Below are positions 41,710 to 49,408 of a stretch of 64,000 nt of DNA, in pieces (position 1 is the stretch's first letter; every line of letters starts with the position of its first letter). This DNA comes from Streptomyces albireticuli (lineage in GTDB: Bacteria; Actinomycetota; Actinomycetes; Streptomycetales; Streptomycetaceae), in contig NZ_CP021744.1 of NCBI RefSeq assembly GCF_002192455.1, positions 372,001 through 436,000 of the forward strand, in the 5' to 3' direction. The notes under the pieces are model-generated. The model was not told where the DNA came from, did not search any database, and saw nothing but the letters and a program-made list of their open reading frames with translations. The position numbers and the translations under genes are program-made.

Positions 41710-41937
41710 GGCTTCATCCTGTACTCGGGGTGATGCCGTCCTCCGAGAACCACTCACGTGACGCCTGTCACTCCCCTGCCGCTCCTCGGCCCACGCGGCT
41801 CACCCGTGGCGCCGGCCGCGCACTCCCGGGCGGCCCTGACCCGGACGGCCCCGGCCCTTCGGGTCGCCCGGCGTGCGCCGCGGCCCTCCCCGTGTCAGCG
41901 TGGTGCGGGACCCGTGGCGCACAAGGAGGTCCGTCCC

Positions 41938-42210
41938 ATGAGCGGCAACAAGGCCTGGCTCGTCGAGATCAGCATCAAGGAGCACGACCACACGGTCACC
42001 GCCGAGGCCCGGCTCACCGGCAGGGCGCCGGGTCCGATGGTCGGCGAGGGCACGGCGCGCTGTCACCCCGCCGACGAGAACGTACCGGACATCGGCGACG
42101 AGCTCGCGGCGGCCCGCGCCCTGAACAGGCTGTCCGACCAGCTGCTGGACACCGCGATCAAGGACATCCAGTCCCATACGCACGAACGGGTGCACGGCAT
42201 CCACAACTGA
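41938..42210 (+). CDS. DUF1876 family protein
   Basis: A 90-residue protein with ATG 41938 behind AAGGAGG. It begins MSGNKAWLVEISIKEHDHTV and ends KDIQSHTHERVHGIHN. DUF1876 (dsRBD-like fold) proteins are small, widespread in actinobacteria and of unknown activity; some are linked to stress responses. The ALNRLSDQLLDTAIKDIQ helix is typical. A terminator hairpin with a short T run follows. Confidence 0.92.
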   Translation: MSGNKAWLVEISIKEHDHTVTAEARLTGRAPGPMVGEGTARCHPADENVPDIGDELAAARALNRLSDQLLDTAIKDIQSHTHERVHGIHN

Positions 42211-42246
42211 CCGAGGCCGAGTCGACGAGCGGCCCGCCCCCGCAGC

Positions 42247-42285
42247 ACGCCCATGCCCGCCCATAGCAGGGACGGGCATGGGCGT
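42247..42285 (+). terminator. Hairpin terminator after the DUF1876 gene
   Basis: ACGCCCATGCCCG (42247-42259) pairs exactly with CGGGCATGGGCGT (42273-42285) around a 13-base loop. A TTTT run follows at 42290-42293. Confidence 0.75.
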
Positions 42286-42356
42286 CGCCCTTTTATCGAA
42301 CTCCAGTTCCCTTAATGCACTCGAACCCCTTACATCGCCTGAACGCATCTCACTTC

Positions 42357-42385
42357 TTGAACATTCAATGAACTGCCCTTAGAGT
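42357..42385 (+). promoter_or_regulatory. HrdB-like promoter of the solute-binding protein gene
   Basis: TTGAAC (42357-42362), a 17-bp spacer and TAGAGT (42380-42385) match the vegetative consensus well. The -35 is part of TTCTTGAAC (42354-42362), which recurs at 42400-42408, 46 bp downstream, a candidate repeated operator. The whole leader is unusually A/T-rich for this window. Confidence 0.6.
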
Positions 42386-42458
42386 GAGCGTCCGGGAAGT
42401 TCTTGAACTTTAAATAACCTTTAGGAGCTCCCGCCTCCCCCCCATGTAAGGAGTCGTC

Positions 42459-43589
42459 GTGAAGTCCACCCGCAAGGCCTGGGCCACAGCCATCGCCCTC
42501 GGCGTCCTCGCCGCGAGCGGAGCCACCGTCGCCGCCGCCACCCCCTCCGCCCGCCCCGCGTCCGCGAGCGAGGAGGAGCAGCTCCAGAAGCTGTACAAGG
42601 ACGCCGTCGCCGAGGGCGGCCGTCTGGTCGTCTACGCCGGTGGTGACAAGCCGGGCCAGGCCGACTACCTCAAGAACGCGTTCGTCAAGCAGTTCCCCAA
42701 GATGAAGGTCGACACCGTCGTCGACTTCAGCAAGAACCACGACGCGCGCCTCGACAACCAGATAGCCGAGCACAAGGTCGTGGCCGACGTCGTCCACCTC
42801 CAGACGCTCGACGACTTCCCGCGCTGGAAGAAGGAAGGGGCGCTGGAGAATTACAAGCCGGTCGGCTGGAACAAGGTCTACGACAAGGTCAAGGACAAGG
42901 ACGGCTACTACACCGGCCTGTTCTTCATCGGCTTCGCCAACGTCACCGCCACCACGCTCGGCGACAACGCCCCCGTCGAGGCCCAGGACTTCCTCAAGCC
43001 CGAGTACAAGGACAAGCTCGTCTTCACCTACCCCAACGACGACGACGCCGTCCTGTACTACTTCAAGCAGCTCACCGACAAGTACGGCTTCGACTACCTG
43101 AAGAAGCTGCGCGCCCAGAACCCCACGTTCGTCCGCGGCACCGCCGACGCCTCCGCCCAGGTCGGCAAGGACGGCTACGTGGCGAACTTCGGCAGCTCGG
43201 GCAGCTCCAGCGGCCTGTCGAAGACGAGCATCCCCGAGAAGTCGCCCTGGGTCGCGTGGCCGCAGACCGGCGCCATCCTCAAGGACGCCCCGCACAAGGC
43301 CGCCGCCAAGCTGTACATGAGCTGGATCCTGTCGAAGCAGTACCAGCAGACCTCTTACGGCTGGAGCGCCCGTACCGACGTCGCCGCCCCGGCCGGCCGT
43401 AAGGGCATCTTCGACTACGACAACATGAACCCGCTCGGCCTCGGCGACTTCATGAGCGACCGCGCCGCCCTCGACCGCTACAAGGCCCGCGTCAGCCTCT
43501 ACGTCGGCGACGTCAAGGGCGCGAACCCCGCCGACCCGGAGAGCAAGCTCGGCCTGTACCCCGTCGACCAGAACGGCACCCAGGGCTAG
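42459..43589 (+). CDS. Extracellular solute-binding protein, iron(III)/2-aminoethylphosphonate type
   Basis: A 376-residue periplasmic-binding-like protein. The signal peptide MKSTRKAWATAIALGVLAAS ends near ATVAAA with no lipobox. The mature part shows EGGRLVVYAGGDKPGQADYL, DVVHLQTLDDFPRWKKEGAL and PVGWNKVYDKVKDKDGYYTG, in the style of FutA/AfuA proteins that bind ferric iron or small anions. No permease or ATPase gene is near, so it is an orphan receptor. It is Lys- and Tyr-rich relative to its neighbours and has a good vegetative promoter. Confidence 0.9.
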   Translation: MKSTRKAWATAIALGVLAASGATVAAATPSARPASASEEEQLQKLYKDAVAEGGRLVVYAGGDKPGQADYLKNAFVKQFPKMKVDTVVDFSKNHDARLDNQIAEHKVVADVVHLQTLDDFPRWKKEGALENYKPVGWNKVYDKVKDKDGYYTGLFFIGFANVTATTLGDNAPVEAQDFLKPEYKDKLVFTYPNDDDAVLYYFKQLTDKYGFDYLKKLRAQNPTFVRGTADASAQVGKDGYVANFGSSGSSSGLSKTSIPEKSPWVAWPQTGAILKDAPHKAAAKLYMSWILSKQYQQTSYGWSARTDVAAPAGRKGIFDYDNMNPLGLGDFMSDRAALDRYKARVSLYVGDVKGANPADPESKLGLYPVDQNGTQG

Positions 43590-43713
43590 AGCACCGCGAC
43601 AGGGGCACCACCCCGCGGCCCACGCGGCGGCCCGGAGCACTCACCCCGCCCACCCCCACAGTTCCCACAGGGCGGCGTCGAGGGCGACGGGCTGCCGCGA
43701 GTCCGGACCCGCC

Positions 43714-43744
43714 TCCGGGTCGTCTCCGGGTCGTCTCCGGGTTC
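43714..43744. repeat. Short 11-bp tandem repeat
   Basis: tccgggtcgtc is repeated twice exactly (43714-43724 and 43725-43735) with a partial third copy to 43744, in the 262-bp spacer between two plus-strand genes. It may have arisen by slippage; no role is evident. Confidence 0.5.
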
Positions 43745-43851
43745 ACTCAGGGTCCGCTCAGGGGCGGGACCGCGCCGGACGCGTCAACCCGCCGGGGCGG
43801 ACAGGGGTCCTCACGGGAAATCGCCCGTAACTCCATTGACGGAGGCCCCAC

Positions 43852-45024
43852 ATGGGAACGCACGCCTTGTCCCGCACGCTGATCGTCCTGGCACTGGCGG
43901 GGGCGATGGCCGCCACCACGGCCGCCTCGGCCGCCCCCGCACCGATCGCCGCCGCCCGCCACCCGCACGTCACGCAGTCCGCGACACAGGACGCACTCGA
44001 CGCGATCACCCGCGCGGGAACCCCCGGAGCCCTGGCCCGCGCCGACCACGGGAGCGAGGTCCGGCACGGGACCTCCGGCACGGCGGACCTCCGCACCGGC
44101 CGCCCCCGCCTGCCGCAGGACCGGTTCCGCGCCGGCAGCCTGGCCAAGCCCTTCGTCGCCACCGTCCTGCTCCAGCTGGCCGCCGAGCCGGAGCACGGCC
44201 TGTCGATCGACGACACGGTCGACAAATGGCTGCCCGGCCTGGTGCGGGGCAACGGCAACGACGGGCGCCGCGTCACCCTGCGCCACCTGCTCCAGCAGAC
44301 CAGCGGGCTCTACGACTACCTCGACGACCCCGGATTCCGGGCCAGGTTCACGGGCGACGCGTTCCTCGCCCACCGGTACGACGGCGCCGTCCCGGAGGAC
44401 CTGGTCCGCATCGGCCTCGCCCACGCGCCGCGCTTCGATCCCGGCACGCGGTGGGACTACTCCAACACCAACTACATTCTGGCCGGCATGGTGATCGAGA
44501 AGGTCACCGGCAACAGCTACGCCGCCGAGGCGGAGCGACGTCTCATCAAGCCCCTCGGCCTGCGCGGGACCACCTTCCCCGGCACGTCGTCGCGGGTGCC
44601 CGGGCCGCACGGGCGGCACTACTCCCGGCTCTACGTGAAGGATCCCGGCGCCCGGATCCACGACGCCACCGACTTCGACCCCTCGGTCTCCGGGGCCTCC
44701 GGTGAGATCATCTCCACCGCCCGCGACCTGAACGTCTTCACCCGCGCCCTCCTGCGCGGCGAACTGCTTCCCCCCGCCCAGCAGAAGGAGATGTTCACCG
44801 GCCGCGACCTGGGCGACGGCCGGTCGTACGGCCTCGGGGTCAGGTCGCAGACGCTCAAGGCCTGCGGGGTGACGGTCTGGGGGCACAGCGGCGAGATCAC
44901 CGGCTCACTGACCCGGACGGCGGCCACGGCCGACGGCGAGCATGTCGTCACGGTCAACCGGAACGGCGACTGGGGCGACCACGCGCTCGAACAGGCGGTC
45001 ATGGACGCGGAGTTCTGCGGATGA
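43852..45024 (+). CDS. Secreted serine hydrolase (class C beta-lactamase / D,D-carboxypeptidase family)
   Basis: A 390-residue exported enzyme with signal peptide MGTHALSRTLIVLALAGAMA and an ASAAP cleavage region. The active-site motifs are S-x-x-K in AGSLAKPFVATVLLQLA (near residue 96), Y-x-N in WDYSNTNYILAGMVIEKV (near 205) and H-S-G in VWGHSGEITGSL (near 345). These match D-alanyl-D-alanine carboxypeptidase (R61 type), esterase or class C lactamase relatives. It probably acts on peptidoglycan stem peptides or an ester. It lies 118 bp before the biosynthetic cluster and is not clearly part of it. Confidence 0.93.
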   Translation: MGTHALSRTLIVLALAGAMAATTAASAAPAPIAAARHPHVTQSATQDALDAITRAGTPGALARADHGSEVRHGTSGTADLRTGRPRLPQDRFRAGSLAKPFVATVLLQLAAEPEHGLSIDDTVDKWLPGLVRGNGNDGRRVTLRHLLQQTSGLYDYLDDPGFRARFTGDAFLAHRYDGAVPEDLVRIGLAHAPRFDPGTRWDYSNTNYILAGMVIEKVTGNSYAAEAERRLIKPLGLRGTTFPGTSSRVPGPHGRHYSRLYVKDPGARIHDATDFDPSVSGASGEIISTARDLNVFTRALLRGELLPPAQQKEMFTGRDLGDGRSYGLGVRSQTLKACGVTVWGHSGEITGSLTRTAATADGEHVVTVNRNGDWGDHALEQAVMDAEFCG

Positions 45025-45072
45025 CGGGACGCCGGCACGCCTGACCGGTCCCGGACAGTCCACTTCCGGTCA

Positions 45073-45101
45073 TTGCCCCATGCACGTAATTCTCTTTATC
45101 G
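45073..45101 (+). promoter_or_regulatory. Candidate promoter of the biosynthetic cluster
   Basis: TTGCCC (45073-45078), 17 bp, TTATCG (45096-45101), about 40 bp before the first gene. It is a modest match to the vegetative consensus; the short spacer from the preceding gene makes this the likely control region for the whole 10-kb operon. Confidence 0.35.
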
Positions 45102-45142
45102 TCGTGAACGCGCAGGACATCAGGCGATGTGAGGGAGTAGGC

Positions 45143-46009
45143 GTGGTCAGTACCCTGATCGACCAGAACAATCGCTTCCTGGGTATCCTCGACCGGCTGA
45201 GCTCGAAGTCGGTCGAGGATTACTACAACCCGTACAAGCTCTTCGAATGGCCGGACAGCCTTCCCGAGGACATGTGGTGGATGAGCCCGGAACTCACCAC
45301 GACGCATGGCACGGCCGCGGCCGAGCGGCTCACCGACAAACAGCTCCACGCGCTGTCGCGCCAGGAGAGTCTCAATTTCTACAGCCTCAATGTGCACGGC
45401 ATCCGCGAGCTGCTCATCGATGTGACCAGACGGATCCACACCAAGGGCTTCGAGACCCCTTCCGAGTTCTTCCACCATTTCATCGGTGAGGAGAACGAAC
45501 ACATGTGGTTCTTCGCGGAGTTCTGCCTCCGGTACGGCAAGATATACCGCCAGCCGGGCGGCATCAGCGCCGAGGCGCCGCGGCCGGACGTGGAAAGCCT
45601 GCTGGTGTTCACCCGCATCCTCATCTTCGAGGAGCTGGTCGACCACTTCAACTCCAAAATGGCGCTCGACGACCGGCTGGACGACACGATCCGGGCCATC
45701 AACCGCATTCACCACCAGGACGAGTCCCGGCACATCGCCTTCGGCCGGGAGCTGGTTTCCGTCCTTTTCGCGGAGGTGCGGCGGACGTCCACCGAGCAGG
45801 AGCTGGACGACATAGCGGCGTACGTCAAGCGCTATATGACCTACAGCTTCGAGACGCTGTACAACCCGCAGGTGTACCGGGACGCCGGGATAGAGAAGCC
45901 GCAGGAACTGCGCCGGGAACTGCTGGAGTCGCCCGCCCGCGCCGAGTTCGAGCGGAGCGTCTACCGCAAGACCGCCAAGTACCTGGAGAAGACGGGGATC
46001 ATCCGATGA
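45143..46009 (+). CDS. AurF-like diiron oxygenase
   Basis: A 288-residue ferritin-like diiron protein; GTG 45143 follows GAGGGAG. The metal ligands align with AurF/CmlI: Glu75 (LSRQESLNF), Glu117/His120 (GEENEHMW), Glu163 or 164 (IFEELVDHF), and His190/Glu194/His197 (IHHQDESRHIAF). The family oxidises amines to hydroxylamine or nitro groups, sometimes on carrier-bound substrates; other reactions are also known. It is the first gene of the cluster and overlaps the next by ATGA, so tight coupling with the amino acid:carrier-protein ligase suggests an aminoacyl-carrier substrate (inference). Confidence 0.92.
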   Translation: MVSTLIDQNNRFLGILDRLSSKSVEDYYNPYKLFEWPDSLPEDMWWMSPELTTTHGTAAAERLTDKQLHALSRQESLNFYSLNVHGIRELLIDVTRRIHTKGFETPSEFFHHFIGEENEHMWFFAEFCLRYGKIYRQPGGISAEAPRPDVESLLVFTRILIFEELVDHFNSKMALDDRLDDTIRAINRIHHQDESRHIAFGRELVSVLFAEVRRTSTEQELDDIAAYVKRYMTYSFETLYNPQVYRDAGIEKPQELRRELLESPARAEFERSVYRKTAKYLEKTGIIR

Positions 46010-46875
46010 CAGTCGTCCCGCAGCACGACACCGGCTTCACCCGCACGCCCGGCGGCGGTGCCACGGACGCCGTGGTCATCCTGTCGCCCGACCGGACGGA
46101 TCTGGTCCTGGAGCTGGACCGTACGTTCTCCGGCTGGGGGCGGGCCTCGGGCGCGCGCGAGATCCAGCCGCCGCCCGTCTACCCGCTGCGCGACCTGGAG
46201 AAGTTCGACGTCTACACGAACTTCCCGCACCTGGTCTTCGCCGGCGCCGCCCTGGACCTCGAAGGATCCCGCAAGCCGTCCGGGGGCAGGTTCGAGCGGC
46301 AGGACCTCAAGGACGCGCGGATCGGGCTGTCGCACGCCACCTGCTACGGCGCCTTCCTCTACTACGAGAACGCCCGTCTCACGGAGGACACCTCGGTCAC
46401 GCTCGTCAACCGCTGCTTCCGGCACGAGGACCACTTCAGCGGCCTGCGCCGGCTGCTGAGCTTCCAGATGCGGGAGATCGTGGCGCTGGGCAGCCCCGAG
46501 CACGCGCAGGGCGTCCTCGCCCGGTTCACCGAGCGCATCCTGGCGTTCGCCGACGCGCTGTCGCTGAAGCTGGAGAAGGTGCCGGCGACCGACCCCTTCT
46601 TCGAGAAGGGCGGGGCCCGCGCGCTGATGGCGAAGGTCAGCCCGGTCAAGTACGAGTTCCAGGCCGGCGACCTGGCGATCGCCTCCGTGAACAACCACCG
46701 CAATTTCTTCGGCGAACGCTGCGACATCCGGCGCGGGGAGGACGGCGAGTTCGCCCACACCAGCTGCGTCGCGTTCGGTCTCGAACGCTGGCTCGCGGTA
46801 CTGCTGGAGCAGCACGGCGACGACGCGCAGCGCGCCCTCGAAGCCGTCCGCCGGGCATCCGCCCGGGTCTCCTGA
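46006..46875 (+). CDS. Class II aaRS-like amino acid:[carrier protein] ligase
   Basis: A 289-residue stand-alone class II synthetase core without a tRNA-binding domain. Motif 2 is NRCFRHEDHFSGLRRLLSFQ (Arg139, Glu141) and motif 3 is FGLERW (Arg261). Cys113 (ATCYGAF) and Cys254 (TSCVAFG) match the zinc ligands of atypical seryl-tRNA-synthetase homologues that charge glycine or alanine onto carrier proteins. ATG 46006 overlaps the diiron gene stop. With two carrier proteins and two phosphopantetheinyl transferases nearby, it most likely loads the starting amino acid. Which one cannot be read from the sequence. Confidence 0.88.
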   Translation: MTVVPQHDTGFTRTPGGGATDAVVILSPDRTDLVLELDRTFSGWGRASGAREIQPPPVYPLRDLEKFDVYTNFPHLVFAGAALDLEGSRKPSGGRFERQDLKDARIGLSHATCYGAFLYYENARLTEDTSVTLVNRCFRHEDHFSGLRRLLSFQMREIVALGSPEHAQGVLARFTERILAFADALSLKLEKVPATDPFFEKGGARALMAKVSPVKYEFQAGDLAIASVNNHRNFFGERCDIRRGEDGEFAHTSCVAFGLERWLAVLLEQHGDDAQRALEAVRRASARVS

Positions 46876-46876
46876 C

Positions 46877-47278
46877 ATGGACCGGGGACGCGTCGGTATC
46901 GACCTGGTCCCTTACGGCAGGGTCTGGAGCCTGCTGACCGCCGAGGGGCAGCCCGTGCTGTCCCGGATGCTCTCCGGCGCGGAGCTCGCGCTCTCCCGGA
47001 CGGAGACCGGCCCGGACGTACCGGGAATCGCCGGCCGGCTGGCCGCGAAGGAAGCGGTCTTCAAACTCTTCCGGGCGGCGGGGCAGACCCTGCCGTGGCA
47101 GGACATCGAAATCCTCAAGGAGGACGGCGGCTGGCCCGTGGTGAAGCTGAGCGGCCGGGCCGCCCGGCTGGCACGGGCCGCCCTCGTCGAGTACGTCGAC
47201 GTGAGCATCTCGCACGACGACCCGTGCGCCATCGCGATCGCCTATTCCGGGCCCGCCCCGGAATCCCCTCCGCGTTGA
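46877..47278 (+). CDS. 4'-phosphopantetheinyl transferase, AcpS type
   Basis: A 133-residue AcpS-like enzyme that converts apo-carrier proteins to the holo form with CoA. GIDLVPYGRV near the start carries the Mg-binding Asp, RLAAKEAVFKLF carries the K-E-A motif, and VDVSISHDDPCAIAIA is the C-terminal strand. It begins one base after the ligase stop, so it is translationally coupled. It is one of two such enzymes in the cluster (see 55088), so each may serve a different carrier. Confidence 0.92.
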   Translation: MDRGRVGIDLVPYGRVWSLLTAEGQPVLSRMLSGAELALSRTETGPDVPGIAGRLAAKEAVFKLFRAAGQTLPWQDIEILKEDGGWPVVKLSGRAARLARAALVEYVDVSISHDDPCAIAIAYSGPAPESPPR

Positions 47279-47358
47279 CCCGGAACACCTGACGACCCAC
47301 CCGCAATCGGTCGGACGACGGCGGCGCCGGCGACCGACCGGACAACCGAGGAGTGGAC

Positions 47359-47598
47359 ATGGCTTCGACCGGAATCGAAGACGTCCGTACGTGGATCCTG
47401 AGCCGGCACCCGGAGCGCGACTCCCTGTCGCCGGACGAGAACCTGATCGAGAGCAGGCTGGTCGACTCGCTCTCCTTCGTCGAGCTCGTCTACGCGATCG
47501 AGGGCGCCAGCGGCGTGGAGATCGATTTCGACACCATCGACATCCAGGACTTCCAGACCCTCTCCGCCATCGAAAAGGCGTTCTTCGTCACCGTCTGA
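47359..47598 (+). CDS. Acyl carrier protein (first)
   Basis: A 79-residue four-helix carrier protein. ATG 47359 lies behind GAGGAG. The phosphopantetheine attachment Ser37 is in LVDSLSFVELV, and the rest is acidic (GVEIDFDTIDIQDFQTLSAI), as in ACPs. It is encoded after the first phosphopantetheinyl transferase and probably carries the amino acid loaded by the aaRS-like ligase, which is inference from order. Confidence 0.93.
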   Translation: MASTGIEDVRTWILSRHPERDSLSPDENLIESRLVDSLSFVELVYAIEGASGVEIDFDTIDIQDFQTLSAIEKAFFVTV

Positions 47599-47620
47599 AT
47601 TCTCCCCGGAGGTAGCGAGC

Positions 47621-48445
47621 ATGGAAGCTGTTTCCTATACGGCCCAGTGGACGGCGGCCGCCCGCGCCGTGGAGTCCGAGCGCGGTGACGCGATGTTCGA
47701 GGACCGGTTCGCCCGGGACCTCGCGGCCCCGCGCGGCTTCGAGCTGCTCGACAAGTACGGCGGCGGCGGTCTGCTCCCGTTCATCGCGATCCGCACCAAG
47801 TACTTCGACGACAGCATCGCCACCGTGCTGCGCGAGAACACCATCGAGCAGGTCGTCCTCGTCGCGGCCGGCATGGACACCCGGGCGTTCCGCCTCACCT
47901 GGCCCGCCGGCACCACGGTGTACGAGATGGACCACCACGCGCTCATCGACGAGAAGCGCGCCCGGCTCGCCCGGCTGGACGCCACCGCGACGGCGGACCG
48001 CCGGGAGGTGAAGGCCGATCTGGCCGAGGAATGGCTGCCCGCGCTGACCCGGGCCGGGTTCGACCCCTCCCGCCCCACGCTCTGGGTCACCGAGGGGCTG
48101 ATGTTCTTCCTCACCCGCGATCAGGCCGCGCAGCTGCTGCGCTCTCTCGGCGCGGCCTCCGCGCCAGGCAGCTGGCTGGCGGTCGACTTCGTGAGCAAGG
48201 CGCTGCTGCGCAGCCCGTTCTCGCAGACGTTCCTCAAGGGGCTCAAGGAGGACGGGACGCCCTGGCTGTTCGGCACGGACGAGCCGGAGGAGTTCCTCGC
48301 GGCCACGGGCTGGAAGGCGCGGGACGTGAGGGAGCCCGGCGAGCCCGGCGCGGGTGAGGGCCGCTGGCCGTACGCGGTGCAGTCGCGCGACCGGCGCGGC
48401 GCCTCCCGGAGCTGGCTCGTACGCGCCGAGTACGTCGGCGGGTGA
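47621..48445 (+). CDS. SAM-dependent methyltransferase, TIGR00027/leucine carboxyl methyltransferase-like family
   Basis: A 274-residue class I methyltransferase. It starts MEAVSYTAQWTAAARAVESE. FIAIRTKYFDDSIATVLREN and QVVLVAAGMDTRAFRLTWP (the SAM-binding GxDTRA motif) are family signatures; TLWVTEGLMFFLTRDQAAQL is near 150. Members methylate carboxylates or hydroxyls of small molecules. It sits between the first ACP and the ketosynthase, with 22- and 7-bp gaps, so it is part of the operon and may tailor or protect an intermediate. Confidence 0.92.
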   Translation: MEAVSYTAQWTAAARAVESERGDAMFEDRFARDLAAPRGFELLDKYGGGGLLPFIAIRTKYFDDSIATVLRENTIEQVVLVAAGMDTRAFRLTWPAGTTVYEMDHHALIDEKRARLARLDATATADRREVKADLAEEWLPALTRAGFDPSRPTLWVTEGLMFFLTRDQAAQLLRSLGAASAPGSWLAVDFVSKALLRSPFSQTFLKGLKEDGTPWLFGTDEPEEFLAATGWKARDVREPGEPGAGEGRWPYAVQSRDRRGASRSWLVRAEYVGG

Positions 48446-48452
48446 GGCGCGG

Positions 48453-49403
48453 ATGACCGCCACCACGACGCTGGAGAGGATCGAGTCCTTCCTCCCCGAG
48501 CGCAGCGTGCGGATCGACGACGTCGCCGGGAGCCTGGGGCTCCGGCGCGCGGAAGTCGGGGTCTTCCGCAAGATCTACGGCCTGGACCGGCTGCGCTTCG
48601 ACCCGGACACCGGCCTGTTCGACCTGGTGCTCCATTCGGCACGCCGCGCGCTGAAGGCGCTGCCCGAGGGGCGGCACGTCCGGTACGTGATCTACGCGCA
48701 CACGATGCAGGCCGTCACTCCCCCGCACATCGACGCCGCCCAGGTGATCCGCGAGGAGCTCGGCCTGCACGACGCGGAGGCGTTCGCCCTGACGCACCAG
48801 GCCTGCGTCAGCAGTCTCGGTGCCGTCGACCTGGCCGGCGAACTGCTGCGCGCGGAGGCCCCCGAGGGGGCGTACGCGCTGATGGTCACGGGCGAGCGGG
48901 CGTACTCCCCGAAGGTCCAGCTGATCCCCCACAGCGCGATCATGGCCGACGCCGCGGCGGCCTGTCTCGTCACCGTCGGCGGCCCCGGGGACGAGGTGCG
49001 CTCCTTCACGACGCGCACCCTCGGTGAGTTCGCCGCGGGGCTGGACATGACCAAGGAGCAGACGCAGGGCTTCGGGCAGGTATACGGCACCGTGCTCGGT
49101 GAGGTCATCCACGAGGCGGTGGCCCGCGCGGAACTGTCCTTCGACGACATCGACCTGGTGATCCCGCACAACGTGAACCTGGTGTCGTGGCGACAGACGA
49201 TCAAGGAGATGGGCGCCGACCCCGGCAGGTTCTTCCTCGACAACGTGCCCCTCTACAGCCATACCTACGCGGCGGACGTATTCGTGAACTACACGACGCT
49301 GCGCGACCGGGGCCGCCTGGTCCCCGGCGGGCACTACGTCCTGGTGTCCGTGGGACTCGGTGCCACCTTCGGCGCCATGGTGATCACTCACAGGGAGGGG
49401 TGA
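48453..49403 (+). CDS. Ketoacyl-ACP synthase III-like enzyme with a Cys-His-His active-site pattern
   Basis: A 316-residue thiolase-fold protein. The catalytic Cys118 is in LTHQACVSSLG and His239 in LVIPHNVNLVSW. The Asn expected in the usual NTSAA motif is replaced by His270 in LYSHTYAADVF. Such substitutions occur in KAS III relatives that make esters or amides, or act on unusual acyl donors. The N-terminal part (RSVRIDDVAGSLGLRRAEVG) differs from FabH. It follows the methyltransferase by 7 bp. It probably joins an aminoacyl or acyl carrier intermediate to a second unit. Confidence 0.9.
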   Translation: MTATTTLERIESFLPERSVRIDDVAGSLGLRRAEVGVFRKIYGLDRLRFDPDTGLFDLVLHSARRALKALPEGRHVRYVIYAHTMQAVTPPHIDAAQVIREELGLHDAEAFALTHQACVSSLGAVDLAGELLRAEAPEGAYALMVTGERAYSPKVQLIPHSAIMADAAAACLVTVGGPGDEVRSFTTRTLGEFAAGLDMTKEQTQGFGQVYGTVLGEVIHEAVARAELSFDDIDLVIPHNVNLVSWRQTIKEMGADPGRFFLDNVPLYSHTYAADVFVNYTTLRDRGRLVPGGHYVLVSVGLGATFGAMVITHREG

Positions 49404-49408
49404 GACGG

